DNA of 64,000 nucleotides, taken from positions 62,001 through 126,000 of the forward strand of contig NZ_AHIL01000033.1 in NCBI RefSeq assembly GCF_000241525.1, in the 5' to 3' direction. The position numbers were made by a program, and so were the translations under genes. This stretch comes from Comamonas testosteroni ATCC 11996 (GTDB lineage Bacteria; Pseudomonadota; Gammaproteobacteria; Burkholderiales; Burkholderiaceae_C). The notes beneath the pieces were generated by a model that made no database searches, was not told the origin of the DNA, and saw only the letters and a program-made list of their open reading frames with translations. Shown here in pieces: positions 1-8,273 of the stretch (its first letter is position 1; the number at the start of each line of letters is the position of its first letter).

Positions 1-1
1 C

Positions 2-121
2 ACGCTGGGCGTGGTGGGCGGCTGGATGACGCTGTTCAAACCTCTGCGCGATGTGGACAGGCTCGAAGATGCGGCACGCGTGAGCGGCCTCGAATCCCCG
101 CAACCACTTGAAAATCAATAG
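2..121 (+). CDS. C-terminal end of an unidentified protein (5' truncated by window edge)
   Basis: An open frame enters from the left edge and stops with TAG. The visible 39 residues begin with a hydrophobic glycine-rich stretch (LGVVGGWMTLF) and then become a charged tail with several Asp, Glu and Arg. That would suit the last membrane segment and cytoplasmic tail of a transporter, but too little is visible to name a family. A strong hairpin terminator follows 45 bp after the stop, which supports this being a real gene end. Confidence 0.5.
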   Translation, partial: TLGVVGGWMTLFKPLRDVDRLEDAARVSGLESPQPLENQ

Positions 122-164
122 CTGCCAAACATCTGGCAATTGGCGCTGCAGCCCGTTTCGACAC

Positions 165-196
165 AAAAAAGCCTCGCAGCCTCTGCGAGGCTTTTT
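165..196. terminator. Bidirectional intrinsic terminator
   Basis: A near-perfect inverted repeat (AAAAAGCCTCGCAG, a 3-nt loop, CTGCGAGGCTTTTT) is flanked by A and T runs. It works in both directions between the truncated plus-strand gene and the end of the minus-strand diaminopimelate dehydrogenase gene. Confidence 0.9.
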
Positions 197-212
197 GCTG
201 CTGGCGACTGAT

Positions 213-1208
213 TTACAGCAGCTCGGCACGCAGTTGTTCGGCGCTCTTGGGCGACAGCAGGCCAGGAGCCACATCAAACACGGTCTTGCAGCCATGCTGG
301 CCGGCCTGGGCCAGGCGATGCACGGCGCGGGCATAGGCCACAAGCACGCTGGAAGTGAACTCGGGGTTGCTGTCCAGCTGCAGGCGATATTCGATGACCT
401 GCTTGTTCTCTGCACTGGTGTTGCCGCTGCGGATCACAAAGCCGCCATGGGGCATGGAAGAGTGATCACGGGCCAGCTCTTGGGCACTGATGAAGTGGAC
501 CGTGGTGTCGTACTGGTCGAAGTAGTGAGGCATTTCCACAATGGTCTTGCGCACGGCTTCGGCGTCGGCGCCATCCTTGAGCACCACATGACATTCACGC
601 TGGTGCTTCTCGCGAGTGGACAGCTCAGGGCGCACGCCGGAGCGCACCTTGTTGACGGCCTCCTCCACAGGGATGGTGTACTGCACGCCGCCGGCCACGC
701 CTTCCACACGGCGGATGGCGTCGGAATGCCCCTGGCTCAGGCCCTTGCCCCAGAAGGTGTAGGTAGCGCCGTCAGGCAGCAGGGCTTCACCCAGCACGCG
801 GTTGATGGAGAACATGCCCGGGTCCCAGCCGGCCGAGATCAGGGCCGTGCACTGCCCCCCCTGAGCGGCCTTGTCCACATTGGCAAAGTGTTCGGGGATG
901 CGGGCATGGGTGTCAAAGCTGTCGACCAGACTGAAATGGGCCGCCAGCTCGGGCGCCTGCCTGGGCAAATCGTCCTTGGAGCCGCCGCAGAGAATCAGCA
1001 CATCGACCTGACCTTTGTGCGACAGCAAAACATCCATGGAATGCACCGGCGTACCTGCATTCAGGGGCTGGAGCTGGGAAGGGTCGCGACGGGTGTAAAT
1101 CCCCTTGAGCTGCATATCGGGGTTCTTGGCGACAGCAGCTTCCACGCCGCGGCCCAGATTGCCGTAACCGACGATAGCAACGCGGATAGGGGATGGGGTC
1201 GATGCCAT
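213..1208 (-). CDS. ddh: meso-Diaminopimelate D-dehydrogenase
   Basis: Likely catalyses NADPH-dependent reductive amination of tetrahydrodipicolinate to meso-diaminopimelate (EC 1.4.1.16), a one-step route to the lysine and peptidoglycan precursor. The protein has 331 residues, close to the roughly 320 of the Corynebacterium enzyme. It opens with a Rossmann motif GYGNLGRG (residues 14-21) and carries the family stretch SAGWDPGMFSINR and the substrate-pocket region WGKGLSQGHSD. I chose the ATG at 1208, just before the conserved start of the fold, because GAAGGA lies 11 nt upstream; a longer in-frame start at 1265 adds a non-conserved leader. The gene stands alone, with a terminator beyond its 3' end. 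Ddh is patchily distributed in Proteobacteria, which normally use the acyl branches of the DAP pathway. Confidence 0.9.
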   Translation of the reverse strand: MASTPSPIRVAIVGYGNLGRGVEAAVAKNPDMQLKGIYTRRDPSQLQPLNAGTPVHSMDVLLSHKGQVDVLILCGGSKDDLPRQAPELAAHFSLVDSFDTHARIPEHFANVDKAAQGGQCTALISAGWDPGMFSINRVLGEALLPDGATYTFWGKGLSQGHSDAIRRVEGVAGGVQYTIPVEEAVNKVRSGVRPELSTREKHQRECHVVLKDGADAEAVRKTIVEMPHYFDQYDTTVHFISAQELARDHSSMPHGGFVIRSGNTSAENKQVIEYRLQLDSNPEFTSSVLVAYARAVHRLAQAGQHGCKTVFDVAPGLLSPKSAEQLRAELL

Positions 1209-1289
1209 GACGAGCAATTCCTTCAAACAAAACAAAACTTCAATTATTGTCCTTTGATGCACCAACTTGGGGCTGGAACTGCAGCCATC

Positions 1290-2180
1290 TCAGTCCGATG
1301 TGTGTGAACGCCCACGCCATGAATGCCGCAAACCGTCGCCGATCAGCAGACCCACGGCGGCAAAGATCAGCGCATAGCTCAGTTGCTGCTGTGGCTCCAT
1401 GCTCTCGCCCAGCAGCCAGGCCACCACGACCAGCAGGGCCGGCTCCACATAGGACAGCAGTCCGAACAGGCCCAGCGGCAGCCAGCGACTGGCAATCATG
1501 TACAGCGCCAGCGCTACGGCGCTGACGATGCCCAGCAAGGGCAGCAGGGCCCAAAGCGAGGGATGGCCCGCCACCAGCGGCCAACTGCCGGGCACGCGCA
1601 GCGTGAAGCCGACGGCCACCGGCACCAGCAAGGCCATGTCGATCCAGTGACCGGCCAGGGTATCGGTCTGCAGCCAGCGGCGCAGCGAGAAATACACCGT
1701 GTAACCCAGCGCCACCACCCAGGTCTCCCAGGACATGCCGCCGGCCTGCCAGAACTCATGCGCCACGCCCGCAGCCGCCAAGAGCGTAGCCAGGCTCTGG
1801 CCGGGCGTCAGGCGCTCGGCAAACAGCACACGCCCGGCCACGACCATCACCAGCGGCAGCAGAAAATAGCCCAGCGACACCGGCAACGCACGCCCGTTCA
1901 TGGGTGCCCACATGAAAATCCATAGCTGCACGCCCAGCAGCGCCGAGCTCAGCACCAGCAGCATTCCAAACCGTGGCTGGGCCAGGGCTCTCGCCAGCAA
2001 GTCGCGTACCGCCGCAACCTCCTTGAGAGCGAACAGCAGGGCAGTGGTAAAGGGCAGCGTCACCAGCACGCGCCAGCCAAAGATCTGCTCGCCATCGAGC
2101 GGGGCAAGAAAAGGCGAGAGGTAATACAGCGAAGCGAACAGCACGGACGCCAGGACCGAAACCACCACGCCCTTGAACAT
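1290..2180 (-). CDS. rarD: RarD-like EamA/DMT-family permease
   Basis: Integral membrane protein of the drug/metabolite transporter superfamily, inner membrane, substrate unknown. The 296 residues contain about ten hydrophobic segments arranged as two EamA halves. The N-terminus (MFKGVVVSVLASVLFASLYY) resembles the RarD subfamily, which was named for a chloramphenicol-sensitivity phenotype. I chose the ATG at 2180 because RarD proteins begin with this MFKG-like sequence; an upstream in-frame ATG at 2219 would add 13 residues. It lies about 80 bp upstream of ddh on the same strand, so co-transcription is possible, but no shared function is evident. Confidence 0.8.
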   Translation of the reverse strand: MFKGVVVSVLASVLFASLYYLSPFLAPLDGEQIFGWRVLVTLPFTTALLFALKEVAAVRDLLARALAQPRFGMLLVLSSALLGVQLWIFMWAPMNGRALPVSLGYFLLPLVMVVAGRVLFAERLTPGQSLATLLAAAGVAHEFWQAGGMSWETWVVALGYTVYFSLRRWLQTDTLAGHWIDMALLVPVAVGFTLRVPGSWPLVAGHPSLWALLPLLGIVSAVALALYMIASRWLPLGLFGLLSYVEPALLVVVAWLLGESMEPQQQLSYALIFAAVGLLIGDGLRHSWRGRSHTSD

Positions 2181-2383
2181 CACAGACACAAGATCAAGCC
2201 TCCAAATGGCTGCCAACATTGATCCGTCAAGAGCTGGCAGCTACTCCAAAAAAAATGAGCCGACGTAGAGCGGCCCGCACCCATTTTCGGCCACGAAGCG
2301 GTCTGTCAGCAGGCAGGCCCTGGTCAGCAAAGCTTTGCGCTGTGCGCTAGAGTGCGGCTCGCCCTCCTCTGTCTGCCTTTCAC

Positions 2384-3154
2384 ATGCCCGATACCGCCCT
2401 GCCCGACGGCTCTTCTGCCAATCCGCCTTTGCACATACTCTGGCAGGATGAGCATATGGTTGTGGTCTACAAACCCGCTGGCTGGCTGGTGCATCGCACG
2501 GGCCTGGACGCGCACGAGACCCGCTTTGTCATGCAGACGCTGCGCGACCAGCTGGGTCGCCATGTCTGGCCCGTGCACCGGCTGGACAAGGGCACTTGCG
2601 GCGTTCTGGTCATGGCATTGCACAAGGACGCAGCCCAGGCCCTGGCGGCGAGCTTTGCAGCCCATGAAACCCGCAAGGAATATCGGGCCCTGGTGCGCGG
2701 CTGGCTGCCCGAAATAGTGGAAGTAGATCACCCACTCAAGCCCGACGATGCGCCCGAGGATGCCCCGGTGCAGGAGGCGCACACGCGCCTGCGCTGTCTG
2801 GCACGCCTGTCCTGGCCCGAAAGCTATGACGGCCGGCACCCCGAGACCCGCATCAGCCTGGTCGAAGCCCTGCCCACTACAGGCCGCCGACACCAGATCC
2901 GCCGCCACCTCAAGCATGTGGCCCACCCCATCATCGGTGACGCCACCCACGGCAAGGGACCGCTGAACCGCTGGTGGGCCGAGCGCCTGGGTCAGCAACG
3001 ACTATGGCTTCATGCCAGAGCGCTGGAGATTGCCCACCCCGTGAGCGGGCAGCCCATGCGCTTCGAGGCCGACTGGTCCAGCCTGACTCAGCTGCAGGAA
3101 GCGCGGGACTGGCAAAAGCTGCTGGCGCTGCCGGGCTGGCAATCCAAAGCATAA
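2384..3154 (+). CDS. truC: RluA-family pseudouridine synthase, probably tRNA pseudouridine-65 synthase TruC
   Basis: Isomerises a uridine to pseudouridine in RNA; TruC modifies position 65 of certain tRNAs. The 256-residue protein has the family core YKPAGWLVHR near residue 29, then HRLDKGTCG (65-73) with the catalytic aspartate at D68, then the C-terminal substrate-binding motif GRRHQIRRHLKHVAHPIIGD. It lacks an N-terminal S4 domain, as TruC does and RluC/RluD do not. The length matches TruC (about 260). The gene is followed after 5 bp by a strong hairpin terminator. TruC versus another short RluA paralogue is a family-level judgement. Confidence 0.85.
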   Translation: MPDTALPDGSSANPPLHILWQDEHMVVVYKPAGWLVHRTGLDAHETRFVMQTLRDQLGRHVWPVHRLDKGTCGVLVMALHKDAAQALAASFAAHETRKEYRALVRGWLPEIVEVDHPLKPDDAPEDAPVQEAHTRLRCLARLSWPESYDGRHPETRISLVEALPTTGRRHQIRRHLKHVAHPIIGDATHGKGPLNRWWAERLGQQRLWLHARALEIAHPVSGQPMRFEADWSSLTQLQEARDWQKLLALPGWQSKA

Positions 3155-3159
3155 GAAAC

Positions 3160-3198
3160 AGCTGTCAGCGCTTGTATCTCAAGCGCTGACAGCTATGA
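3160..3198. terminator. Intrinsic terminator between convergent truC and DHH gene
   Basis: Perfect 14-bp inverted repeat (AGCTGTCAGCGCTT / AAGCGCTGACAGCT) with a 7-nt loop, followed by a T-rich stretch (ATTTTCTT). It sits between the stops of two convergent genes. Confidence 0.85.
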
Positions 3199-3208
3199 TT
3201 TTCTTGAA

Positions 3209-4228
3209 TTACGCCGACTTTGGCGTTGCGCGAATCCACTTGCCCTCTTCGTCGAACTGCAGGCCCGGTGCGGCCGCAAACTCGTATTGCGCTTCGGGCT
3301 CGGCCTTGAGTTCACCCTGCAGCAGTTCCACCAGACGCTCGTTGCCCATCTTGAAGCCACAGGCCTGGGCATGGCCGCCGCCGCCAAAGCTCTCTGCCAG
3401 AGGAATGCAATTGAACTCCGAGCGCGAGCGCAGGCCCACCTTGGTGCCCTTGTGATTGGCATGCCACATCAGGGCAAAGCTGCCACTCTGGCGCGCCAGC
3501 AAATCGCCCACCTGGCTGTGGAACATGCCCGGGCAGTTAACCATCAGGCCCTGCCTGCCGTTGAAGACCAGCACCTGGGCGCCGTCGGCAATATCGGCGC
3601 AAAGCTTCTGGAATTTCTCGTCCATGGCACCCCCACGGGCCATGTAGACCGTTTCCTGCTCGGGCGTGAAGGCTGCAATCTCGGCCCAGCGCTCAAAGCT
3701 GCGCACGGGCTCCATGTCCAGAGCCGCGAGAAACGCCGCACTTTCGGGGAATTCCCATTTCCAGATATCGCGGTCCTCGATGTAGCGGATCAGACCGGGC
3801 ACAGGCTTGTCGGCCTGGAAAAACTCCCAGGCCAGACGCGCGCCGGACTTGCTCATATCGAAATGCACTACGCCGCACTGGCACTGGTAGCCGCTGAGTT
3901 TCTCGGCTGCGCTCTTGTGATGGTCCAGCACCACGAGCTTGGCCACGCGCGACTCGATCTCGGCCATCAACGTGGGCTCGAAGGCAAAGTCCAGCACATA
4001 GACGGCACGACCGGCCAGATCGCCCAGGTCGTCGGCTGTCTGGATCTCGCCGTGATCCAGACCGCGAAACTCGGCCTGACCTTCATAGAACAGCCAAGCC
4101 GCCAGCGCCGCGCCGAAGCCGTCGGGGCAGCGGCGGCCGTGGTAGAGGATGAGGGGCTTGGGATCGTTGCGATCGGGGCGCACCAGCAACTGCTGGAACA
4201 GGGAAATTTTGGCGTTCTGTGCGGTCAT
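3209..4228 (-). CDS. DHH/DHHA1-family phosphoesterase
   Basis: Predicted metal-dependent phosphoesterase acting on nucleotides or short oligonucleotides; the exact substrate is unknown. The 339-residue protein has an N-terminal DHH domain with an HGRRCPDGFGAA motif near residue 30 (in place of the usual H-x-D-x-D-G) and the signature LDHHKSA (DHH at 102-104). The C-terminal DHHA1 domain carries GGGGHAQACGF (282-292), the nucleic-acid-binding GGGH motif. It is shorter than RecJ (about 570 aa) and lacks an OB domain. The chosen ATG has only a weak ribosome-binding site; an upstream in-frame start at 4330 is possible but would add a basic, low-complexity leader. Single gene, convergent with truC. 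Confidence 0.75.
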   Translation of the reverse strand: MTAQNAKISLFQQLLVRPDRNDPKPLILYHGRRCPDGFGAALAAWLFYEGQAEFRGLDHGEIQTADDLGDLAGRAVYVLDFAFEPTLMAEIESRVAKLVVLDHHKSAAEKLSGYQCQCGVVHFDMSKSGARLAWEFFQADKPVPGLIRYIEDRDIWKWEFPESAAFLAALDMEPVRSFERWAEIAAFTPEQETVYMARGGAMDEKFQKLCADIADGAQVLVFNGRQGLMVNCPGMFHSQVGDLLARQSGSFALMWHANHKGTKVGLRSRSEFNCIPLAESFGGGGHAQACGFKMGNERLVELLQGELKAEPEAQYEFAAAPGLQFDEEGKWIRATPKSA

Positions 4229-4566
4229 AACTTGGTATTTTCGCCGTTTGCGCCGGAGCGAGGCGACACACGGGCATTGCGGGCTCACGACTGACTGCTG
4301 CCGTGGCGGGTGTTTCGCCCTGCAAGACACGGCCTGCAGGGCTCATCGGGCCGCCTGCAAGAGCTCTCACGCCTGGTAAGTCACCGCTTGCTTTTTCCTC
4401 GGTTAGCACAAGCGCTGAAATCCCTGATTTCGGTATCTACCTAAGCCCCCACTCTCCGCATACGCCTATGATGGGGGTCTTGCTATTGAAATGCTGCGGT
4501 CACCGGCAGGCCCGCAACGCTTGCCTGCCACGACAGTTACAGCACTGGGTGCTCCGCGGCCCCTGT
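4229..4566. other. Divergent intergenic region
   Basis: 338 bp between the starts of the minus-strand DHH gene and the plus-strand M20 gene. Both upstream regions must lie here. I see a possible -10 (TATGAT near 4468) but no convincing -35, and no RNA gene or repeat. An in-frame upstream ATG at 4303 extends the M20 frame but the added residues look non-coding. Confidence 0.4.
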
Positions 4567-5763
4567 ATGCGATCTACACCCGATATCACTCCTCACCTCG
4601 GTACGCTGCTCAGTTTTCGCCGCGACCTGCACGCCAATCCTGAGCTCAAATACGAAGAGCACCGCACCGGCGACAAGGTCGCCGCATACCTCACGGCCCT
4701 GGGTCTGACCGTGCATCGTGGCCTGGGCCAGACTGGCATCGTCGCCAGCATCTACGGCAAGGGCCGAAGCAAGGACAACCCCGGCCGCAGCATCGGCATC
4801 CGCGCCGACATGGATGCCCTGCCCGTCACGGAAATCAACACCTTCGGGCACATCAGCCAGAACAAGGGTCGCATGCATGCCTGCGGCCACGACGGCCACA
4901 CCACCATGCTGCTGGGCGCAGCCACCACCTTGGCTCAGCAGCCCGACTTTGACGGCACAGTCCACCTGATCTTCCAGCCTGCCGAAGAAGGAGGCGCTGG
5001 CGCCAAGGCCATGATGGATGACGGCCTGTTCGACAAATTCCCCTGTGAGGCTGTGTTTGCGCTGCACAACTGGCCATCGCTGCCGGCAGGTCAAATGGCG
5101 GTGCGCGTTGGCCCCATCATGGCCTCCACCCTGCGCTTTCAGATCAGAGTCCACGGCAAGGGCGGCCATGCGGCCATGCCCCACACGACGCTGGACCCGA
5201 TTCCCGTGGCCTGTGCCATCGTCAGCCAGTTGCAGACCCTGGTCTCGCGCAGCACCGATCCGCTGGACTCGGCAGTGCTCACTGTGGGCAAGATCACCAG
5301 CGGCACCGTGGAAAACATCATTCCCGATGACGCCATCATCGCCGGCACCGTGCGTACCCTGAAGAAGGAGACGCGCGAGATGTTTGTCGAAGGCCTCAAA
5401 CGCATCAGCAGCCATGTGGCAGCCGCACATCTGTGCACGGCCGAGTTCACGCTGCGCCCCGGCGCCTACCCCAACACCACCAACCACGCCCGCGAAGCCA
5501 AGTTCATGGCCGCCGTGATGCGTGAAATGGTCGGCGATGACAACGCCTTTGACGATGTGCTGCCCGCCATGACCTCCGAGGACTTCGGCTTCATGCTGGA
5601 GGCCGTCCCCGGCGCCTATGGCTGGATTGGCAATGCCAAGGGCGACCAGCCCGGCGTGAGCCTGCACAATCCGGCCTACGACTTCAACGATGACAACATC
5701 GGTCGCGGCTCGAGGTTCTGGGATCTGCTGGCACGTCGCTATTTTGAGCAGCCTGCCGCCTGA
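4567..5763 (+). CDS. M20-family metallo-amidohydrolase (hippurate hydrolase type)
   Basis: Cytoplasmic di-metal hydrolase predicted to cleave N-acyl amino acids or related amides. The 398-residue protein has the M20D pattern: FRRDLHANPEL near the N-terminus, IRADMDALP (78-86), the metal-binding HACGHDGH (104-111), and the PAEEGGAGAKAM block with the catalytic glutamate. A dimerisation lid follows (GHAAMPH), and MTSEDFGFML with a late metal ligand lies near the C-terminus. I chose the ATG at 4567 because homologues start close to the FRRDLHANPEL block. Stand-alone gene ended by a terminator. A second enzyme of this family lies at 57110-58288. Substrate is unknown; hippurate hydrolase is the usual annotation. 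Confidence 0.85.
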   Translation: MRSTPDITPHLGTLLSFRRDLHANPELKYEEHRTGDKVAAYLTALGLTVHRGLGQTGIVASIYGKGRSKDNPGRSIGIRADMDALPVTEINTFGHISQNKGRMHACGHDGHTTMLLGAATTLAQQPDFDGTVHLIFQPAEEGGAGAKAMMDDGLFDKFPCEAVFALHNWPSLPAGQMAVRVGPIMASTLRFQIRVHGKGGHAAMPHTTLDPIPVACAIVSQLQTLVSRSTDPLDSAVLTVGKITSGTVENIIPDDAIIAGTVRTLKKETREMFVEGLKRISSHVAAAHLCTAEFTLRPGAYPNTTNHAREAKFMAAVMREMVGDDNAFDDVLPAMTSEDFGFMLEAVPGAYGWIGNAKGDQPGVSLHNPAYDFNDDNIGRGSRFWDLLARRYFEQPAA

Positions 5764-5793
5764 CGACAGCCAACAACTACGCTATTCATAGCT

Positions 5794-5829
5794 GAAAGCC
5801 CTCAACCAGCAATGGTTGTGGGCTTTTTT
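5794..5829. terminator. Intrinsic terminator between convergent genes
   Basis: Hairpin with stem AAAGCCCTCAACCA / TGGTTGTGGGCTTT (one mismatch), followed by T6. It lies downstream of the M20 gene and directly abuts the stop of the minus-strand GGDEF/EAL gene. Confidence 0.8.
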
Positions 5830-8114
5830 CATATCTTGTCGGTGGCATCGGGCTCGCCCAATACCTCGACCAGCCAACGCTGCTGCGGCAGGGGCATGCC
5901 GAGCAGCATGCCCTGCAGCACGATATCAGGGTTCCACTGCGTCAACTGCAGCGCCTGCTCGGACAGCTCCACGCCTTCGGCCACCACGCGCAGTTGCAAG
6001 CGGCGCGCCACCAGCAACATGGCTTCCACCAGAGCTGCATCTTTTTCGGAACGATGGCTGCCGCTGACAAAGCTTCTGTCGATCTTGAGCTCCTGAATCG
6101 GCAGGTGCTGCAGGCTGTACATGCTGGAATAGCCGGTCCCGAAGTCATCGAGAGAAATCTCTATGCCCAGGCCGCGCAGTGCCAGCATGCGCCGCCGCGC
6201 CTGATCCAGATCCCGTAGCAAGGTGCCTTCGGTGATCTCCAGTGTCAGCTGGCGCGAATTGGCACCGGTTTCCCTCAAGACCTTGTCCAGCGTGGCCATG
6301 AAGTCGTCATGCGCAAACTGCTGGGCGCTGACGTTGACCGACAGACGCAGTCCGCGCTCTGCCATGGCCGGTCTCGCCAGCAGCGTACAAGCCTGACGCA
6401 GCACCCAGTCACCCAGACGCACGATGAGTTCGGACTCCTCGGCCACCGGGATGAACTCTCCCGGACTGACCAGCCCCCATTCCGGATGCTGCCAGCGCAC
6501 CAGTGCCTCTGCCCCCACACAGCGACCGCGCGCATCGGTCTGGCTCTGCAGATAAAGGCGCAGCTCGCCCTGTGAGATGCCGTGGTACAGATCCCTGGCA
6601 ATGCGCACGCGCCGATACACATCCTGGGCCATGCGCGGCTCGAACAGCACCACGCTGCCCGGACCGCCCAGCTTGGCCTCATGCAAGGCCACGCTGGCAA
6701 AGCGCAGCACGTCATGGCTGTTGCCGCCTTTGATGGCCGGTTCCAGCACTGCACCACCGATGCAGCAGCTGACAAACTCGGTTTCCACCCAGCTGTTGAG
6801 GGAAAAGGGCTTTTGCAAGGCCTTCTTCAAGGTCTGCGCGTACTGCTGCAGCTGCTCCTCCACGCCCTGGGCATGCTTGTGCAGGCTATCGAAGACGATG
6901 GCAAACTCCGCAGCCGCGATACGCGCAATCCAGGCATCGTCAGGCAGCACCTCGACCAGTCTGGCCCCCATGGCCTGCACCAGCTCGTCGCTGTGTTGCA
7001 TGCCATGCACATCGTTGAAGACGGAAAATCGATCTACATCCAGCAGCAGCAAGCCATGGCTGGCATCCTGCCGAACCAGGGCCAGCTCGCGCAGATGCAA
7101 GGTCAGCGAATGGCGGTTGGGCAGCCCTGTGAGCGAGTCCAGATAGACCAGGTCGTGGATACGTCGCTCGGCCAGAACGCGCTCGGAGAGATCGCGCTTG
7201 AGCTCCACATAATTGACGACCTCTCCCTGAGGCGTGCGAATCGGCGTCACCAGCACCGACTCCCGCAAGGCCTCACCCTTGCTCGTGCGATTGGTCATCT
7301 CGCCACGCCATAGCGTTCCCTTGGCCAGTTGCTTGAGCGCACGCTGGCGGTGACTGCGGTCCATGCCCATGGTGGACACCAGCTCGGTAGATTGGCCAAT
7401 CACCTGCTCACGCGCATAGCCCGAGCGCAGCAAAAAGGCCTCGTTGACATAGATGACCTTCAGTTCGGGATCGGTGATGACGATGCTCTCGGGGTTCTGC
7501 TCGACCGCCCGATAGAACTTGCGCAACTCGTTCTGGCTGGCCTCCAGTGCGGCCAGCATCTCCTGGCTTTTCTGCACACGCCGCCCCAGGCTGGCTCTTG
7601 CCTGCAAGCAAATGATGAGCACCAGCATCATCATGCCCAGCAAATGAATCATCGCCAGCAGATGCTCGGCTGCCGAGAGAGTCGCCAACGGCGTGCCGAT
7701 ATGAGGAGCCAGCCACCATAGGGCGGCAACGACGATGGAGGACAGCCCCAGCATCGTCAGGGCGGCACGCGTGCCCTGCACCCAGAGCGCAACAGCCAAC
7801 CAGGCAGGAAATGCCATCACGCCCGGCCCATAGAGCCCTCCCATGTGCCAGACCCAGAACAAGCTCAACAGCCAGTTGCCCCAGACAAAGCAGGACACGG
7901 CCCAGACCCACTGCCTGGCCTTGGCCAGGCCCATGCACAGCAGCGAAAGCAGCATGACGCCGCCGGACAGCGCCAGATCCCAGTCGTCCATCGCCGGGGT
8001 CAGCAACCAGACCAGACTCATCGCGGCGCCCAGGAGCCACATCCAGAGACAGCCCAGCCACACCATGCGGCGCATGGGCAACCGGTATCTGGCCTCGACG
8101 AAATGACGCTGCAT
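5829..8114 (-). CDS. Membrane PAS-GGDEF-EAL protein, probable c-di-GMP phosphodiesterase
   Basis: A 761-residue signalling protein. Residues 15-172 form about five to six membrane segments, followed by a short coiled linker, a PAS domain (about 196-310), a GGDEF domain (about 320-480) and an EAL domain (about 500-745). The GGDEF site reads AAAEF (400-404) instead of GGDEF, so cyclase activity is unlikely; it may act as a regulatory GTP-binding or structural domain. The EAL domain keeps EALVRW (536-541), the NVSAQQF segment, the EITEG glutamate, DDFGTGYSS and EGVE, so phosphodiesterase activity is expected. It probably lowers c-di-GMP in response to a membrane or PAS-bound signal. Monocistronic. 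Confidence 0.85.
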   Translation of the reverse strand: MQRHFVEARYRLPMRRMVWLGCLWMWLLGAAMSLVWLLTPAMDDWDLALSGGVMLLSLLCMGLAKARQWVWAVSCFVWGNWLLSLFWVWHMGGLYGPGVMAFPAWLAVALWVQGTRAALTMLGLSSIVVAALWWLAPHIGTPLATLSAAEHLLAMIHLLGMMMLVLIICLQARASLGRRVQKSQEMLAALEASQNELRKFYRAVEQNPESIVITDPELKVIYVNEAFLLRSGYAREQVIGQSTELVSTMGMDRSHRQRALKQLAKGTLWRGEMTNRTSKGEALRESVLVTPIRTPQGEVVNYVELKRDLSERVLAERRIHDLVYLDSLTGLPNRHSLTLHLRELALVRQDASHGLLLLDVDRFSVFNDVHGMQHSDELVQAMGARLVEVLPDDAWIARIAAAEFAIVFDSLHKHAQGVEEQLQQYAQTLKKALQKPFSLNSWVETEFVSCCIGGAVLEPAIKGGNSHDVLRFASVALHEAKLGGPGSVVLFEPRMAQDVYRRVRIARDLYHGISQGELRLYLQSQTDARGRCVGAEALVRWQHPEWGLVSPGEFIPVAEESELIVRLGDWVLRQACTLLARPAMAERGLRLSVNVSAQQFAHDDFMATLDKVLRETGANSRQLTLEITEGTLLRDLDQARRRMLALRGLGIEISLDDFGTGYSSMYSLQHLPIQELKIDRSFVSGSHRSEKDAALVEAMLLVARRLQLRVVAEGVELSEQALQLTQWNPDIVLQGMLLGMPLPQQRWLVEVLGEPDATDKI

Positions 8115-8273
8115 GCAAGCCCTTTGGCATTCAGACTGAATGATGAATGCTAGGGGCAGTTGCCAATTAGTTCAATCGCCCAGGCAAGTCTGATTCAGAA
8201 AATCTGCACGCAAGGCCCGCCTGCCCAGTGCCACCTGCCTGCGCCGCCCAAGGGCCGGGCGTTAGTCGCAAGC

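Noticed and set aside
108..1307. A long plus-strand open frame opposite ddh (399 codons)
   Set aside because: It is His/Gly/Ala-rich without family features and is a shadow of the clearly conserved ddh on the other strand in GC-rich DNA.
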